From DSOI01 sp041394885 (GTDB taxonomy: Bacteria; Acidobacteriota; Terriglobia; Bryobacterales; Bryobacteraceae), in contig JAWKHI010000041.1 of NCBI GenBank assembly GCA_041394885.1, positions 1 to 64,000 on the forward strand: a DNA stretch of 64,000 nt, in the 5' to 3' direction. Both the position numbers and the translations under genes were made by a program. Positions within the stretch are counted from its first letter, which is position 1. Each line of letters opens with the position of its first letter. This document shows positions 35,079 through 44,223 of the stretch, piece by piece. Below the pieces are notes generated by a model that ran no database searches, was not told the DNA's origin, and saw only the letters and a list, made by a program, of their open reading frames with translations.

Positions 35079-35825
35079 ATGGAAGAAGTAGCACGCCATT
35101 ATGGGCGTCCCGTCTTGCTCGATACTCTGTTGGGCGCACTGCGCGACAGCGGAACAGACATTGCAAACCTGACCCTGGACGATCTGGCGCCGATGGACGA
35201 GTTCCACATCCGCGGCCGTGAGGCGACGGCGGAACTGGCGGACCTCTCAGGGCTCCAAAGCCACTGGCACGTGGTCGACGTTGGCTGCGGGCTCGGAGGC
35301 TCCTCTCGCTATCTCGCGCAACGGTTCGGCTGCCGCGTCACCGGCGTCGACCTCACGCCGGAGTTTTGCGAGGTGGCGGCCGATCTCACCCGCCGCGTCG
35401 GTCTCGACGGCCGGGTGGAATTTCGTTGTGCGAGCGCGCTCGCCATGCCGCTCGACGACGCGAGCGCCGATCTCGCCTGGACCCAGCACGTCCAAATGAA
35501 CATCGAAGACAAGGCCGGCCTGTATCGTGAAATCGCCCGCGTGTTGAAACCCGGCGGGCTCTTCGCATTTCACGACATTCTTGCAGGGCCCGGCGGCGAG
35601 ACGTTCTTTCCCGTTCACTGGGCGGACCATGCCGGGCTCAGCCATTTGATTGCCCCGGAAGCGCTGCGTGAGCTATTGCAGCAATCCGGCTTCCGTATTC
35701 TGGAGTGGCGCGACAAAACGGCGGTTTCACGGGACTGGTTCGTCGCCGCCATGGAACGGGCGCGGAGCCGTCCGCCGAACATGCCCCCGCCCCGGGCCTC
35801 CATCTGCTGCTCAGTGGCGACGTGA
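35079..35825 (+). CDS. SAM-dependent methyltransferase, 3' end frameshifted
   Basis: A class I methyltransferase read here as 248 residues from ATG 35079, which has a GAGGAA ribosome site. The SAM-binding motif is VVDVGCGLGGSSRYLAQRFG, followed by VTGVDLTPEF and the post-motif LKPGGLFAFHDI, as in the UbiE / sarcosine-dimethylglycine methyltransferase group. The last 15 residues (PPPRASICCSVAT) are atypical, and the family's usual ending (GLHLLLSGDVKAKF, then ARNLTADRV) is in the -1 frame from about 35792 and stops at 35920. That stop would overlap the next start codon as ATGA. One missing C in the C-rich run at 35784-35793 explains this. The intact protein would have about 280 residues. Confidence 0.82.
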   Translation: MEEVARHYGRPVLLDTLLGALRDSGTDIANLTLDDLAPMDEFHIRGREATAELADLSGLQSHWHVVDVGCGLGGSSRYLAQRFGCRVTGVDLTPEFCEVAADLTRRVGLDGRVEFRCASALAMPLDDASADLAWTQHVQMNIEDKAGLYREIARVLKPGGLFAFHDILAGPGGETFFPVHWADHAGLSHLIAPEALRELLQQSGFRILEWRDKTAVSRDWFVAAMERARSRPPNMPPPRASICCSVAT

Positions 35826-35916
35826 AGGCCAAATTCGCCAATGCGGCCCGCAACCTCACCGCCGATCGCGTATCGGTGCACATGGGGCTGGCCGAACGGG
35901 TTTCCGGAGAGACAAC

Positions 35917-36852
35917 ATGAACCGGCGAGAACTGCTATCTTTCATCCCCGCTGCCCTGGCGGCTGCGCCGAAATCCCAGTGGCCAGTTGGCGCCAATACC
36001 GCCGTCACAGGCTACGAGCTCTTTCAGTCGATTTCTCTGCTCGAAAAAACCGGCTTCGGCATGATCGAAATCCATCCCATGGGCCGTCCCGATTCCACTC
36101 CCGGCAAATTCCCCGGTTTCGAGTGGAACACCCTGGACGCATCCACGCGGCGCCGTCTCTCCGCCGCGCTCCGTTCTTTCCCACACATCACCAGCCACCT
36201 GCCCTACACCGGCCTCGACTACATGTCGGCGGACCCTGCCCACCGCGCCCACAGCATTCGCACGGTTGAGATCGCGATGGAGGGGTCCGCCGCGCTCGGC
36301 GCAAAGCTCTGCGTTCTCCATCCGCAGGCGCTCCCGCCCGCCGATCTCGACCGCCGCTGGAACGAATACCTGGACCGCTTCCGCACCTGGGCGGACCACG
36401 CAAGCAAACTCGGAATGCGTCTCACCCTGGAGACCATGTACCCCCGCTCGGTGAAGGATTTCGTGCGCATGATCCAGGAAGCCGGTCATCCCAACCTCGG
36501 CTGCACCATCGATGTCGGCCACCAGTCTCAGTACGCCGAACTCGTCGCGCGCGTGAAGCCCGAAGACCGCGCCACGCCGGAAGGCATCCGGGCCTACAAC
36601 GACACCACGATCGACATCGCGGAACGGCTCGGCGCCAAGGTCTGGCACTACCACGTGCACGACATCGATCCCGTCACATGGAAAGAGCATAAGCCCCTCA
36701 TCCACGGCTTTGTCGACTATCCGCGCCTCTACGCACTGCTCCGGCGCCAAAACTACAGCGGGCTGTTGCTGCTCGAAATCGGTGCTCCGGCTGAGGAAAT
36801 GCCGGGCCACCTGCGCGTGGCCAAACAAAAGCTCGAACGGCTCCAAATATAA
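35917..36852 (+). CDS. Exported sugar phosphate isomerase/epimerase-like TIM-barrel protein
   Basis: A 311-residue protein with an N-terminal RRELLSFIPAALAA export signal, then a xylose-isomerase-like TIM barrel: FGMIEIHPMG, HITSHLPYTGLDY, KLCVLHPQALPP, LTLETMYPRS, CTIDVGHQSQY and WHYHVHDIDP, with the Glu/Asp/His pattern that binds a divalent metal in the family. It presumably isomerises or epimerises a sugar or sugar acid outside the cytoplasm. The ATG at 35917 overlaps TGA 35918-35920 of the corrected methyltransferase frame. The PSCyt/PSD1 gene follows after 13 bases, so one operon of four or five genes is likely. Confidence 0.83.
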   Translation: MNRRELLSFIPAALAAAPKSQWPVGANTAVTGYELFQSISLLEKTGFGMIEIHPMGRPDSTPGKFPGFEWNTLDASTRRRLSAALRSFPHITSHLPYTGLDYMSADPAHRAHSIRTVEIAMEGSAALGAKLCVLHPQALPPADLDRRWNEYLDRFRTWADHASKLGMRLTLETMYPRSVKDFVRMIQEAGHPNLGCTIDVGHQSQYAELVARVKPEDRATPEGIRAYNDTTIDIAERLGAKVWHYHVHDIDPVTWKEHKPLIHGFVDYPRLYALLRRQNYSGLLLLEIGAPAEEMPGHLRVAKQKLERLQI

Positions 36853-36865
36853 TAAGGGCAGTCTC

Positions 36866-39442
36866 ATGTCGCGATTGCTCCCAGCCCTGTTTTGCGTCCC
36901 GATTCTGCTCGCCCAAGATCCCGCCGCGCTGTTCCGGGATCGCATTCAGCCGGTGTTGAAGAAAGATTGCCTGGGTTGTCACGGCGAAGGACAAGTCCTC
37001 TCCAAACTCGATATGCGGACCCGCGCGGCACTGCTCAAGGGAGGCGCGCGAGGTCCCTCGATCGCACCCGGCAATGCCGCCGGCAGCATTCTGTACCAGG
37101 CCATCGCCGGTTCGGGGCCGCTCAAGATGCCACCGATCGGCAAGGCAAGCCCTGAGTTTGTGGATGCCGTGAAGGTCTGGATCGACGCCGGCGCCCCGTG
37201 GGCAGAGCCGGCCGTCACGGATCGCTGGTCGGCTTTCAAGGAAGAAGATCTGTGGGCCTTCCGTCCCTTGCGTGCCGCCCAGCCCGGTGACCCCAATTCC
37301 ATCGATGCTTTCCTCGAGCGCAAGCTCGCCGAAAAGAAAATCGCCGCAGCCCCACCTGCCGATCGACGTACTCTGCTGCGCCGTGCCACGCTCGATCTCA
37401 CTGGACTCCCGCCCACGTACGCTGAGACCAAAGCTTTCGCCGACGACGAGTCCCCGGGCGCTTGGGAAACCGCTGTCGATCGCCTGCTCGCTTCTCCTCG
37501 CTACGGCGAGCGTTGGGGGCGGCATTGGCTCGACGTGGTTCGCTACGCCGACACCAACGGATACTCCAATGACTTCGAGCGCCCCAACGCGTGGCGCTAT
37601 CGCGACTACGTCATCCGCGCATTCAACAATGACAAGCCCTACGACCGGTTCCTGCGTGAACAGATCGCGGGCGACGAACTGTTCCCCGGCGATCCGGAAG
37701 CGCTCATCGCAACCGGTTTTCTTCGCGCCGGCCCGTGGGAGCACACCGGCATGTCTGTTGAGGCGGTCACGCGGCAGATGTTCCTCGACGACGTCACTCA
37801 CGGCGTGGCGGCCACGTTCCTGGGCCTCACTCTCGGATGCGCGCGCTGTCACGATCACAAGTTCGATCCGCTGCCCACCAAGGACTATTACCGGATGCAG
37901 GCCATCTTCGCCACCACCGAATTTGCGCGTCCCCGGTTGCCCTTCCTGCCAACGGAAAACACCAGCGGTCTTGCCGCCGGCCGCGCTGGCATGAAGGCCA
38001 TCGCCGGCAAGGTCCAGGCGCACATCGATGCCTTCAATGACCTCTCCGTCGCCAATGCCATGCGCAAGCACGGCGTCACCAAGCCGGCGGACCTGCCTGC
38101 CGGAGTTCGCGCCAAGGCCATTCGCGACAGAGAAGGTATCGGACCGGATCAGTTCGAAGAGCTGAAGCTCTACCAGAAGCACATGCAGCTCTACCAGGAA
38201 TCGCTTGACCGGTACGAGCCCAAGGCGTTCGCCGTTTCGAGCGGCCCCCGCGACGGCGCCACCGACGGCGGTCCGAATTTGAAGTACCCCAAGCACGCCG
38301 AATACACGCCGCCGGAAGTCCACGTGCTCCCCGGAGGCAACGTCCAATCTCCAGGGGAAGAGGTGTCGCCCGGCGTTCTTTCCCTTGTCGAGCGCTACGC
38401 CGGCCTTCCGTCTCCGGAGGTGCCGGCCAGTGTGGAAGGGCGCCGCGCGGTGCTTGCGGACTGGATCGCCGATCCGCGCCATCCCCTCACCGCCCGCGTG
38501 ATGGTCAATCGTGTCTGGCAGTATCACTTCGGACGTGGTATCGCCGCCGACGCGAATAACTTCGGAAAAATGGGCGCCAGACCGTCGCATCCCGAACTGC
38601 TGGACTGGTTGGCCGCGCGCTTCATCGCGAGCGGATGGAGCGTCAAGAAACTGCATCGGATGATCCTGCTTTCCGACGCTTATCGGCGCTCGAGCGTCCC
38701 CACGGAGTCCGCCGCCAGGGAGGATCCCGCCAATCTGCTGCTGTCGCACTTCACGCCTCACCGCGTGGAGGCTGAAGTACTGCGAGACTCTCTGCTGGCC
38801 GCTGCCGGGGAACTCTCGCCCGACGCCGGCGGACCGGGCGTGTACCCCCAGATCAACGAGGATGTGGCGCGGCAGCCGCAGCACCGCATGGGTTCGCTCG
38901 CGCCCGCCTACCTCGCCTCGCCCCAGAAGCGAGACCGTAATCGGCGCACCATCTACACCTTTCAACAGCGCACCATGGCGGATCCGTTGATCGAAGTCTT
39001 CAACGGACCCAGCCCTGATTTTTCCTGCGAGCGCCGCGAAGCCACCATCGTTCCCACGCAAGCGTTCGCGTTGTTCAACAGCCAACTGGCGCACGACATG
39101 GCGCTGGCCCTGGCCGCGAAGGCTTCGACCCTGGAAGCCGTCTTCGTCCGCGCGCTCGGCCGGCCGCCCACGCCCGAAGAGGCCTCTCTCGCCGGCGAGC
39201 ATTGGAAAAAAATGCTCGCCCACCATCGCGCGAATCCTCCCGGGCCGCGCAAACCGGCCGCGCCCCTGGTTCACAAAATCACCAGCGAACTGACCGGTGA
39301 GCTCCACAGCTTCACCCAGCAGGGGGATCCTGACGATTTCGAACACAATCTCCATCCGAGCGAAGTGACGCCGGAAACGCGCGCGCTGGCCGACGTGGCC
39401 CTCGCGCTTCTCAATTCCAACGAGTTCGCCTATGTTTACTAG
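36866..39442 (+). CDS. Secreted PSCyt1/PSCyt2 (DUF1549)/PSD1 (DUF1553) protein, second copy
   Basis: An 858-residue exported protein from ATG 36866, with a signal peptide (about 1-17). Haem-type motifs are CLGCH (Cys35, Cys38, His39) and CARCHDHKFDP (Cys325-His329). DUF1549 has RATLDLTGLPPTYAETKAF and the GERWGRHWLDVVRYADTN block; PSD1/DUF1553 has ARVMVNRVWQYHFGRGI and KLHRMILLSDAYRRSS. Compared with the 12470 copy it is longer and carries a different middle segment (about 370-500, lysine-rich). It overlaps the DUF1501 gene by 11 bases. The function of the family is not established. Confidence 0.92.
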   Translation: MSRLLPALFCVPILLAQDPAALFRDRIQPVLKKDCLGCHGEGQVLSKLDMRTRAALLKGGARGPSIAPGNAAGSILYQAIAGSGPLKMPPIGKASPEFVDAVKVWIDAGAPWAEPAVTDRWSAFKEEDLWAFRPLRAAQPGDPNSIDAFLERKLAEKKIAAAPPADRRTLLRRATLDLTGLPPTYAETKAFADDESPGAWETAVDRLLASPRYGERWGRHWLDVVRYADTNGYSNDFERPNAWRYRDYVIRAFNNDKPYDRFLREQIAGDELFPGDPEALIATGFLRAGPWEHTGMSVEAVTRQMFLDDVTHGVAATFLGLTLGCARCHDHKFDPLPTKDYYRMQAIFATTEFARPRLPFLPTENTSGLAAGRAGMKAIAGKVQAHIDAFNDLSVANAMRKHGVTKPADLPAGVRAKAIRDREGIGPDQFEELKLYQKHMQLYQESLDRYEPKAFAVSSGPRDGATDGGPNLKYPKHAEYTPPEVHVLPGGNVQSPGEEVSPGVLSLVERYAGLPSPEVPASVEGRRAVLADWIADPRHPLTARVMVNRVWQYHFGRGIAADANNFGKMGARPSHPELLDWLAARFIASGWSVKKLHRMILLSDAYRRSSVPTESAAREDPANLLLSHFTPHRVEAEVLRDSLLAAAGELSPDAGGPGVYPQINEDVARQPQHRMGSLAPAYLASPQKRDRNRRTIYTFQQRTMADPLIEVFNGPSPDFSCERREATIVPTQAFALFNSQLAHDMALALAAKASTLEAVFVRALGRPPTPEEASLAGEHWKKMLAHHRANPPGPRKPAAPLVHKITSELTGELHSFTQQGDPDDFEHNLHPSEVTPETRALADVALALLNSNEFAYVY

Positions 39443-40865
39443 AAAGAGTGCGATTCAGTTCGCCGCCCCCACCCGCCGCGAACTGCTGTTTCACTCGGGC
39501 ATGGGCCTGGGCTCCATCGCCCTCACCGCGATGCTCGCCGCCGATCGCGCCCGCGCCGAACGGCCGCTTGCTCCCAAAAAGCCCCATCTCCAAGCGAAGG
39601 CCAAAAACTGCATCTTTCTGTTGATGGAAGGCGGACCCAGCCACATCGACACCTACGATCCCAAGCCGAAACTGAATTCCCTCCATATGACCAAGTTCGC
39701 CAAGGAGCGCACCAAGTTTCAGGCTGCCATGAACACCGGCGACCGCTATTACGTCAAGAGCCCGTTCGAGTTCCGCCGCGCCGGTAAGATGGGCATCGAG
39801 ATCAACAGTCTCTTTGAGCGCTTCGCGGGCGTGGTCGACGACGTTTGCTTTTATCGTGGGCTGCACGCGGAAAGCGTCAATCACCCCACGGCTCTCTATC
39901 ACCTCAACACCGGCAATCAGTTCGGCGGCGATCCGGCTATCGGCGCCTGGGTCGGATACGGCCTTGGGACGGAAAACCAGAACCTGCCTGCTTTTGTGGT
40001 TTTGCCCGACGTTGCCTATCCACAAGGCGGCGCGGCCAACTGGTCCAGCGGCTACCTGCCGGCGCACTATCAAGGTACGCCCCTCCGCGCGCAAGGTTCG
40101 CCCGTTCTCGACATGGCGCCTCCCGAGGGCGTGGCTCCGGAACGCCAGCGAGCCAACCTCGAGTTCCTCAATACGCTCAATCGAAGCCATGCCGCCGCGC
40201 ATCCGCAGCACGCCGAACTCGCCGCCCGCATCCAGAGCTACGAACTCGCCTTCCGCATGCAGGCCGAAATGCCCAACGTGCTCGACATCGACAAAGAGCC
40301 CCTCGCCATCCGTGAGATGTACGGCATCAGCGGCCCAGACAAAGACGCCGCCGCGTATGGCCGCCGTTGCCTGCTGGCGCGGCGCCTGATCGAGGCTGGC
40401 GTGCGCTTCGTCCAGGTGATCGCGATGGGCTGGGATTCGCACGATCACATCGATAAGGCGCACGGAGTCCGCATTCGCGCAGCGGACCGCGGCATTGCCG
40501 CACTCGTCAAGGACCTTGGCCAGCGTGGCCTGCTCGAGGAAACGCTCATCGTCTGCGCCGGCGAGTTTGGTCGAAGTCCGGATAACGGCATCCGCCGGGG
40601 CGGACAAGCCTGGGGCCGAGACCACAACGCCACCGCGATGGCCTGTTGGATGGCAGGCGGCGGAGTCAAAGCCGGCCAGATCGTTGGCGCCACCGACGAG
40701 ACCGGCCTACAGGCCGTCGAGGAAGTGCACCCGCTCAAGGATTTCCACGTCACACTGCTCCATCTCCTCGGTCTCGACGACAACAAGCTTCGCTTCCTCC
40801 ATGCGGGCCGCGAAAAGCAGTTGAGCCAGACCGGCGGTGAACTGATCCGCGCCCTGCTCGCCTAG
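39432..40865 (+). CDS. DUF1501 family exported protein, second copy
   Basis: A 477-residue protein whose N-terminus carries a Tat-like signal (TRRELLFHSGMGLGSIALTA). The DUF1501 core has CIFLLMEGGPSHIDTYDPKP, then WVGYGLGTENQNLPAFVVL and the C-terminal CAGEFGRSPDNG ... RDHNATAMACWMAGGGVKAG motifs of the alkaline-phosphatase-like fold. It overlaps the preceding PSD1 gene by 11 bases, keeping the usual pair. The copy at 14902 shares all motifs but is well diverged, so this is not a recent duplication. A TonB receptor gene starts about 95 bases downstream on the same strand, possibly the uptake partner. Confidence 0.92.
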   Translation: MFTRKSAIQFAAPTRRELLFHSGMGLGSIALTAMLAADRARAERPLAPKKPHLQAKAKNCIFLLMEGGPSHIDTYDPKPKLNSLHMTKFAKERTKFQAAMNTGDRYYVKSPFEFRRAGKMGIEINSLFERFAGVVDDVCFYRGLHAESVNHPTALYHLNTGNQFGGDPAIGAWVGYGLGTENQNLPAFVVLPDVAYPQGGAANWSSGYLPAHYQGTPLRAQGSPVLDMAPPEGVAPERQRANLEFLNTLNRSHAAAHPQHAELAARIQSYELAFRMQAEMPNVLDIDKEPLAIREMYGISGPDKDAAAYGRRCLLARRLIEAGVRFVQVIAMGWDSHDHIDKAHGVRIRAADRGIAALVKDLGQRGLLEETLIVCAGEFGRSPDNGIRRGGQAWGRDHNATAMACWMAGGGVKAGQIVGATDETGLQAVEEVHPLKDFHVTLLHLLGLDDNKLRFLHAGREKQLSQTGGELIRALLA

Positions 40866-40959
40866 CGGCATTTCATCGCCGGGTCAGCTACCGTTTGGGC
40901 TTCTTCTAGCGCACTACCGTTTCCTGTTTGTGGCTGGCTGCGATATGATGGCGGACACT

Positions 40960-43900
40960 ATGGGGTCTTCTACAATCCGTATACTGTCCGCTGCCATACT
41001 GTTTGCCGCGGCGCTTTCCGCACAGACGTCCACCGGCCAGATCGCCGTCACCGTGCTCGATCCATCCGGAGCCGTGATTCCCAATGCCGCGATCACCCTG
41101 ACCGGGTCCGACACGGGCGAACTCGTACGCACACTTTCCACCGATGAGTCCGGATCCGCGACGGCTCCTCTGCTTCGTCCCGGCGCCTACACGGTTTCGG
41201 TGACCAGCGAAGGCTTCAAGCGTCTCGAGCGCAAGGGCATCACGCTGCGCGTCGACGACGCGTTGTCTCTCCGTCTCACCCTCGAACCGGGCGGCGTCAC
41301 CGAATCGATCAGCGTCACCGCGCAGGCCGAACTGCTCGAAGAGAAAACGCACTCGGTGGGCCAGGTCGTCGATGATCGCACCATGCAGCAGCTTCCCCTC
41401 AACGGCCGCAACTACCTCCAACTCGGGAACCTCACCGCCGGCGCGGTACCGAACTCCCGCTCGCGGGACCGTACGTTTTCCGCCTACGGCAATCGCGGAC
41501 TCCAGAACGCCTTTCTGCTCGATGGCGCGCGCAACCAGAACTACCTGCGCGGCCTCGATAACCGCGCCCGGGATGCAATGCGCCCATCCCTGGAAGCGAT
41601 CGCCGAGTTCAAAGTTCAGACTTCGAACTTCTCCGCCGAGTACGGCGCTTCGGCCGGCGCTGTCGTCAACGTCGTCACCAAGTCCGGCAGTAACCAGTTT
41701 CACGGATCCGCCTTCGAGTTCCTGCGCAACTCCTCTTTTGATGCCCGCGACTTCTTCACCCCCGCCGATCGCGACAAGCCGCTCTACATCCAGCATCAAT
41801 ATGGCGGATCGCTCGGCGGACCCATCAAACGCAATCGTGCCTGGTTCATGGGCTCCTACCAGCGAACCCATATTTCCGAAGGCGACAACGTCGTTTCCAC
41901 TGTCCCGCTCGCGGACCATAAGGCGGGCCGGTTCGGATCGCTCAACGTCTTCGATCCCGCCACCACGCGCGCCAATCCCGCCGGAAGCGGATTCATTCGT
42001 GACCGCTTCCCCAACAACACCATCCCCGCTTCCCGTTTCGATCGCATCGGCAAATCGGTCGTCGACTTCTATCCCGACCCCCAATTTGCCCAGGCTGGGC
42101 GCAACTACGTGAACAACCCTGTCCATGGGACGCGCTATCACAACGCCACATTCCGCGGCGACGTCCGTGTCACCGATCGCGACTCACTGTTCGCCCGCTT
42201 CTCGTTCGACGACGGAACCTTTGACCGCAAGAGCCCGCTGCCGGAACCCGCCACCACGGGGACCCTGCGCACGCAACCCGCGCGCAGCCTCGGTGTCGGC
42301 TACACGCGCGTGGTAACCAACACCACCGTCAACGAACTCCGCTTCGCCTGGAATCGCGTTAGCGTCGTGCAGGACGGCACGGTTCCCAAGAACGAAATCA
42401 TCGCCGGCTCGCTCGACCCCGATGTCACCAGTTCCATCCCGAACTTCAACGTCACCGGCTTCACCGGTATCGGCGGTCAACCCGCCGGGTTCGGCAACAT
42501 TCCCCTCGATAAGTCCTCCGGTGTCTGGAACGTCTCCGACAACATCAGTTCTGTCCGCGGCAAACACACCGTCAAGGCCGGTTTCGACTTCCAACTGATC
42601 CGCGTCCGCACCTCCGCCACCCTGCAAGGCCGCGGCGCGTGGGGTTTTACGGGTGTCTTCTCCCAAGACCCGCAGCGCCGCCCCGGCTCTGGGTCCGCCG
42701 TCGCGGACCTTCTCCTCGGCCTCCCCAACACCATCACCATCGGGACCCGTGCCGTCAGTGAAGAACGCGCCCCCAATTACTATTGGTACTTTCAGGATGA
42801 CTGGTCGATCACTCCCACACTCACTCTCAACTTGGGTTTCCGCTACGAACTCACCAAGCCTTTCTACGAGGTCAACAACCGCTTGTCCACCCTCGTTACC
42901 GACTACGGCGACCCCTTGTTCGGCCAGTACATCCTCGCCGGCGATAGCCGCCTTCCGCGCCCGCTCCAGTACACAGACCGCAACAACATCGCCCCTCGTT
43001 TCGGCTTCGCCTGGCGCACTCCTGCCCCCGGACTCGTGCTGCGCGGCGGATTCGGCGTCTTCTACGGACAGGACGAAGGCTTCGGCGTCTCCCAGCGCAT
43101 GACGAACAATCCGCCCTTTGTCGGCTTCGGCGGCTTCAACGTGAATTCGGATCAGTTGAACATCAGTTCCACAATTCCGTTAAGCTCTCCGCTGCCGCCG
43201 CGCCCGGCCGCGCCGGATCCATCCGCCTACACCTGGGATCCCAACAGCACGGTACAACTCCGCTCGTGGACCAACCGATTCACCATTCCGTATGTCCTCC
43301 AGTGGACCCTCTCCATGCAAAAGGAACTCAAGCCCGGGCTGCTGTGGGAACTCAATTACGTCGGCAACCGCGGCATCAAGCTCTGGGGCGTCTACGAAGG
43401 CAACCAGCCCACTCCTGGCGCGGGCAGCGTCAACAACCGGCGGCCACTCGCCGGCTTCACGCGTGGATCGATCATCCGCGGCGAGCCCTGGGTCACCAGC
43501 AATTACAACGGACTCTCCACGCGCCTCGAACGCCGGTTCTCCCAAGGACTCTCGTTCCTTGCCTCCTACACTTACGGCCGTTCGCTCGACACCCAGTCCA
43601 ACGTCGACCTTTGCGATGGTTGCGTGAATTCTTCCGGCTCCGGTTCCGTGCAGGACGTCCGCAACCGCAAAGCCAATCGCGGCCCGTCCGATCACAATGT
43701 CCCCCACCGCTTCGTCTTCTCGAGCGGGTGGGACGTTCCCTTCCTGCGCGCCAATCCCATCGTCGGAGGTTGGACGCTCTCCGGCATCCTTTCGCTCTCG
43801 AGCGGCTTGCCATTCGGTCTCAACCTCCCGTTCGACAACGCCGGCACGGGAAACATCAACTGGCCGAATCGCATCGCCGACGGCCGTCTCGCTTCGCCAA

Positions 43901-44205
43901 CGATCGATCGTTGGTTCGATACCGCTGCGTTCGCCTTCCCCACTCAATACACGTTCGGAAACGCCGGCCGGAACTACCTCACCGGTCCGGGAACCAAGTC
44001 CGTGGACTTCTCGCTGCAGCGCATTTTCAATCTTCCGATCAACGACATCTCACGTCTCGAGTTCCGTGCCGAGGCCTTCAATCTCTTCAATACGCCGCAA
44101 TTCGGCATCCCGGGGGCCACGCTCCAAACGGCGAACTTCGGCGTCATCGGCGGCACGGCCAATTCCAACCGGCAGCTTCAATTCGGGCTCCGGCTTCTTT
44201 TCTAG
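40960..44205 (+). CDS. Oar-like TonB-dependent receptor
   Basis: An outer-membrane receptor of 1081 residues from ATG 40960 (ATG 40945 would add five residues, GTG 40930 ten). It has a signal peptide (STIRILSAAILFAAALSAQ), a carboxypeptidase-regulatory-like domain (QIAVTVLDPSGAVIPNAAI), a plug (QQLPLNGRNYLQLGNL; GAVVNVVTKSGSNQFHG) and a barrel ending with RQLQFGLRLLF, the expected aromatic terminal residue for outer-membrane insertion. Unlike the receptor at 30434 its C-terminus is intact. It lies in the same direction as the PSD1/DUF1501 pair and may import products generated by it; this is inferred from position only. Confidence 0.93.
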   Translation: MGSSTIRILSAAILFAAALSAQTSTGQIAVTVLDPSGAVIPNAAITLTGSDTGELVRTLSTDESGSATAPLLRPGAYTVSVTSEGFKRLERKGITLRVDDALSLRLTLEPGGVTESISVTAQAELLEEKTHSVGQVVDDRTMQQLPLNGRNYLQLGNLTAGAVPNSRSRDRTFSAYGNRGLQNAFLLDGARNQNYLRGLDNRARDAMRPSLEAIAEFKVQTSNFSAEYGASAGAVVNVVTKSGSNQFHGSAFEFLRNSSFDARDFFTPADRDKPLYIQHQYGGSLGGPIKRNRAWFMGSYQRTHISEGDNVVSTVPLADHKAGRFGSLNVFDPATTRANPAGSGFIRDRFPNNTIPASRFDRIGKSVVDFYPDPQFAQAGRNYVNNPVHGTRYHNATFRGDVRVTDRDSLFARFSFDDGTFDRKSPLPEPATTGTLRTQPARSLGVGYTRVVTNTTVNELRFAWNRVSVVQDGTVPKNEIIAGSLDPDVTSSIPNFNVTGFTGIGGQPAGFGNIPLDKSSGVWNVSDNISSVRGKHTVKAGFDFQLIRVRTSATLQGRGAWGFTGVFSQDPQRRPGSGSAVADLLLGLPNTITIGTRAVSEERAPNYYWYFQDDWSITPTLTLNLGFRYELTKPFYEVNNRLSTLVTDYGDPLFGQYILAGDSRLPRPLQYTDRNNIAPRFGFAWRTPAPGLVLRGGFGVFYGQDEGFGVSQRMTNNPPFVGFGGFNVNSDQLNISSTIPLSSPLPPRPAAPDPSAYTWDPNSTVQLRSWTNRFTIPYVLQWTLSMQKELKPGLLWELNYVGNRGIKLWGVYEGNQPTPGAGSVNNRRPLAGFTRGSIIRGEPWVTSNYNGLSTRLERRFSQGLSFLASYTYGRSLDTQSNVDLCDGCVNSSGSGSVQDVRNRKANRGPSDHNVPHRFVFSSGWDVPFLRANPIVGGWTLSGILSLSSGLPFGLNLPFDNAGTGNINWPNRIADGRLASPTIDRWFDTAAFAFPTQYTFGNAGRNYLTGPGTKSVDFSLQRIFNLPINDISRLEFRAEAFNLFNTPQFGIPGATLQTANFGVIGGTANSNRQLQFGLRLLF

Positions 44206-44223
44206 GGCGATACGCAGGGCGGG

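Noticed and set aside
36698..39355. 885-codon minus-strand frame opposite the second PSD1 gene
   Set aside because: Same reason: it mirrors a strongly supported gene, and the translation has no recognisable domain.
12470..40865. Recent duplication of the PSD1/DUF1501 pair
   Set aside because: The two pairs (12470-16257 and 36866-40865) share motifs but differ in length, signal peptides and middle regions, so they are old paralogs, not a recent copy.
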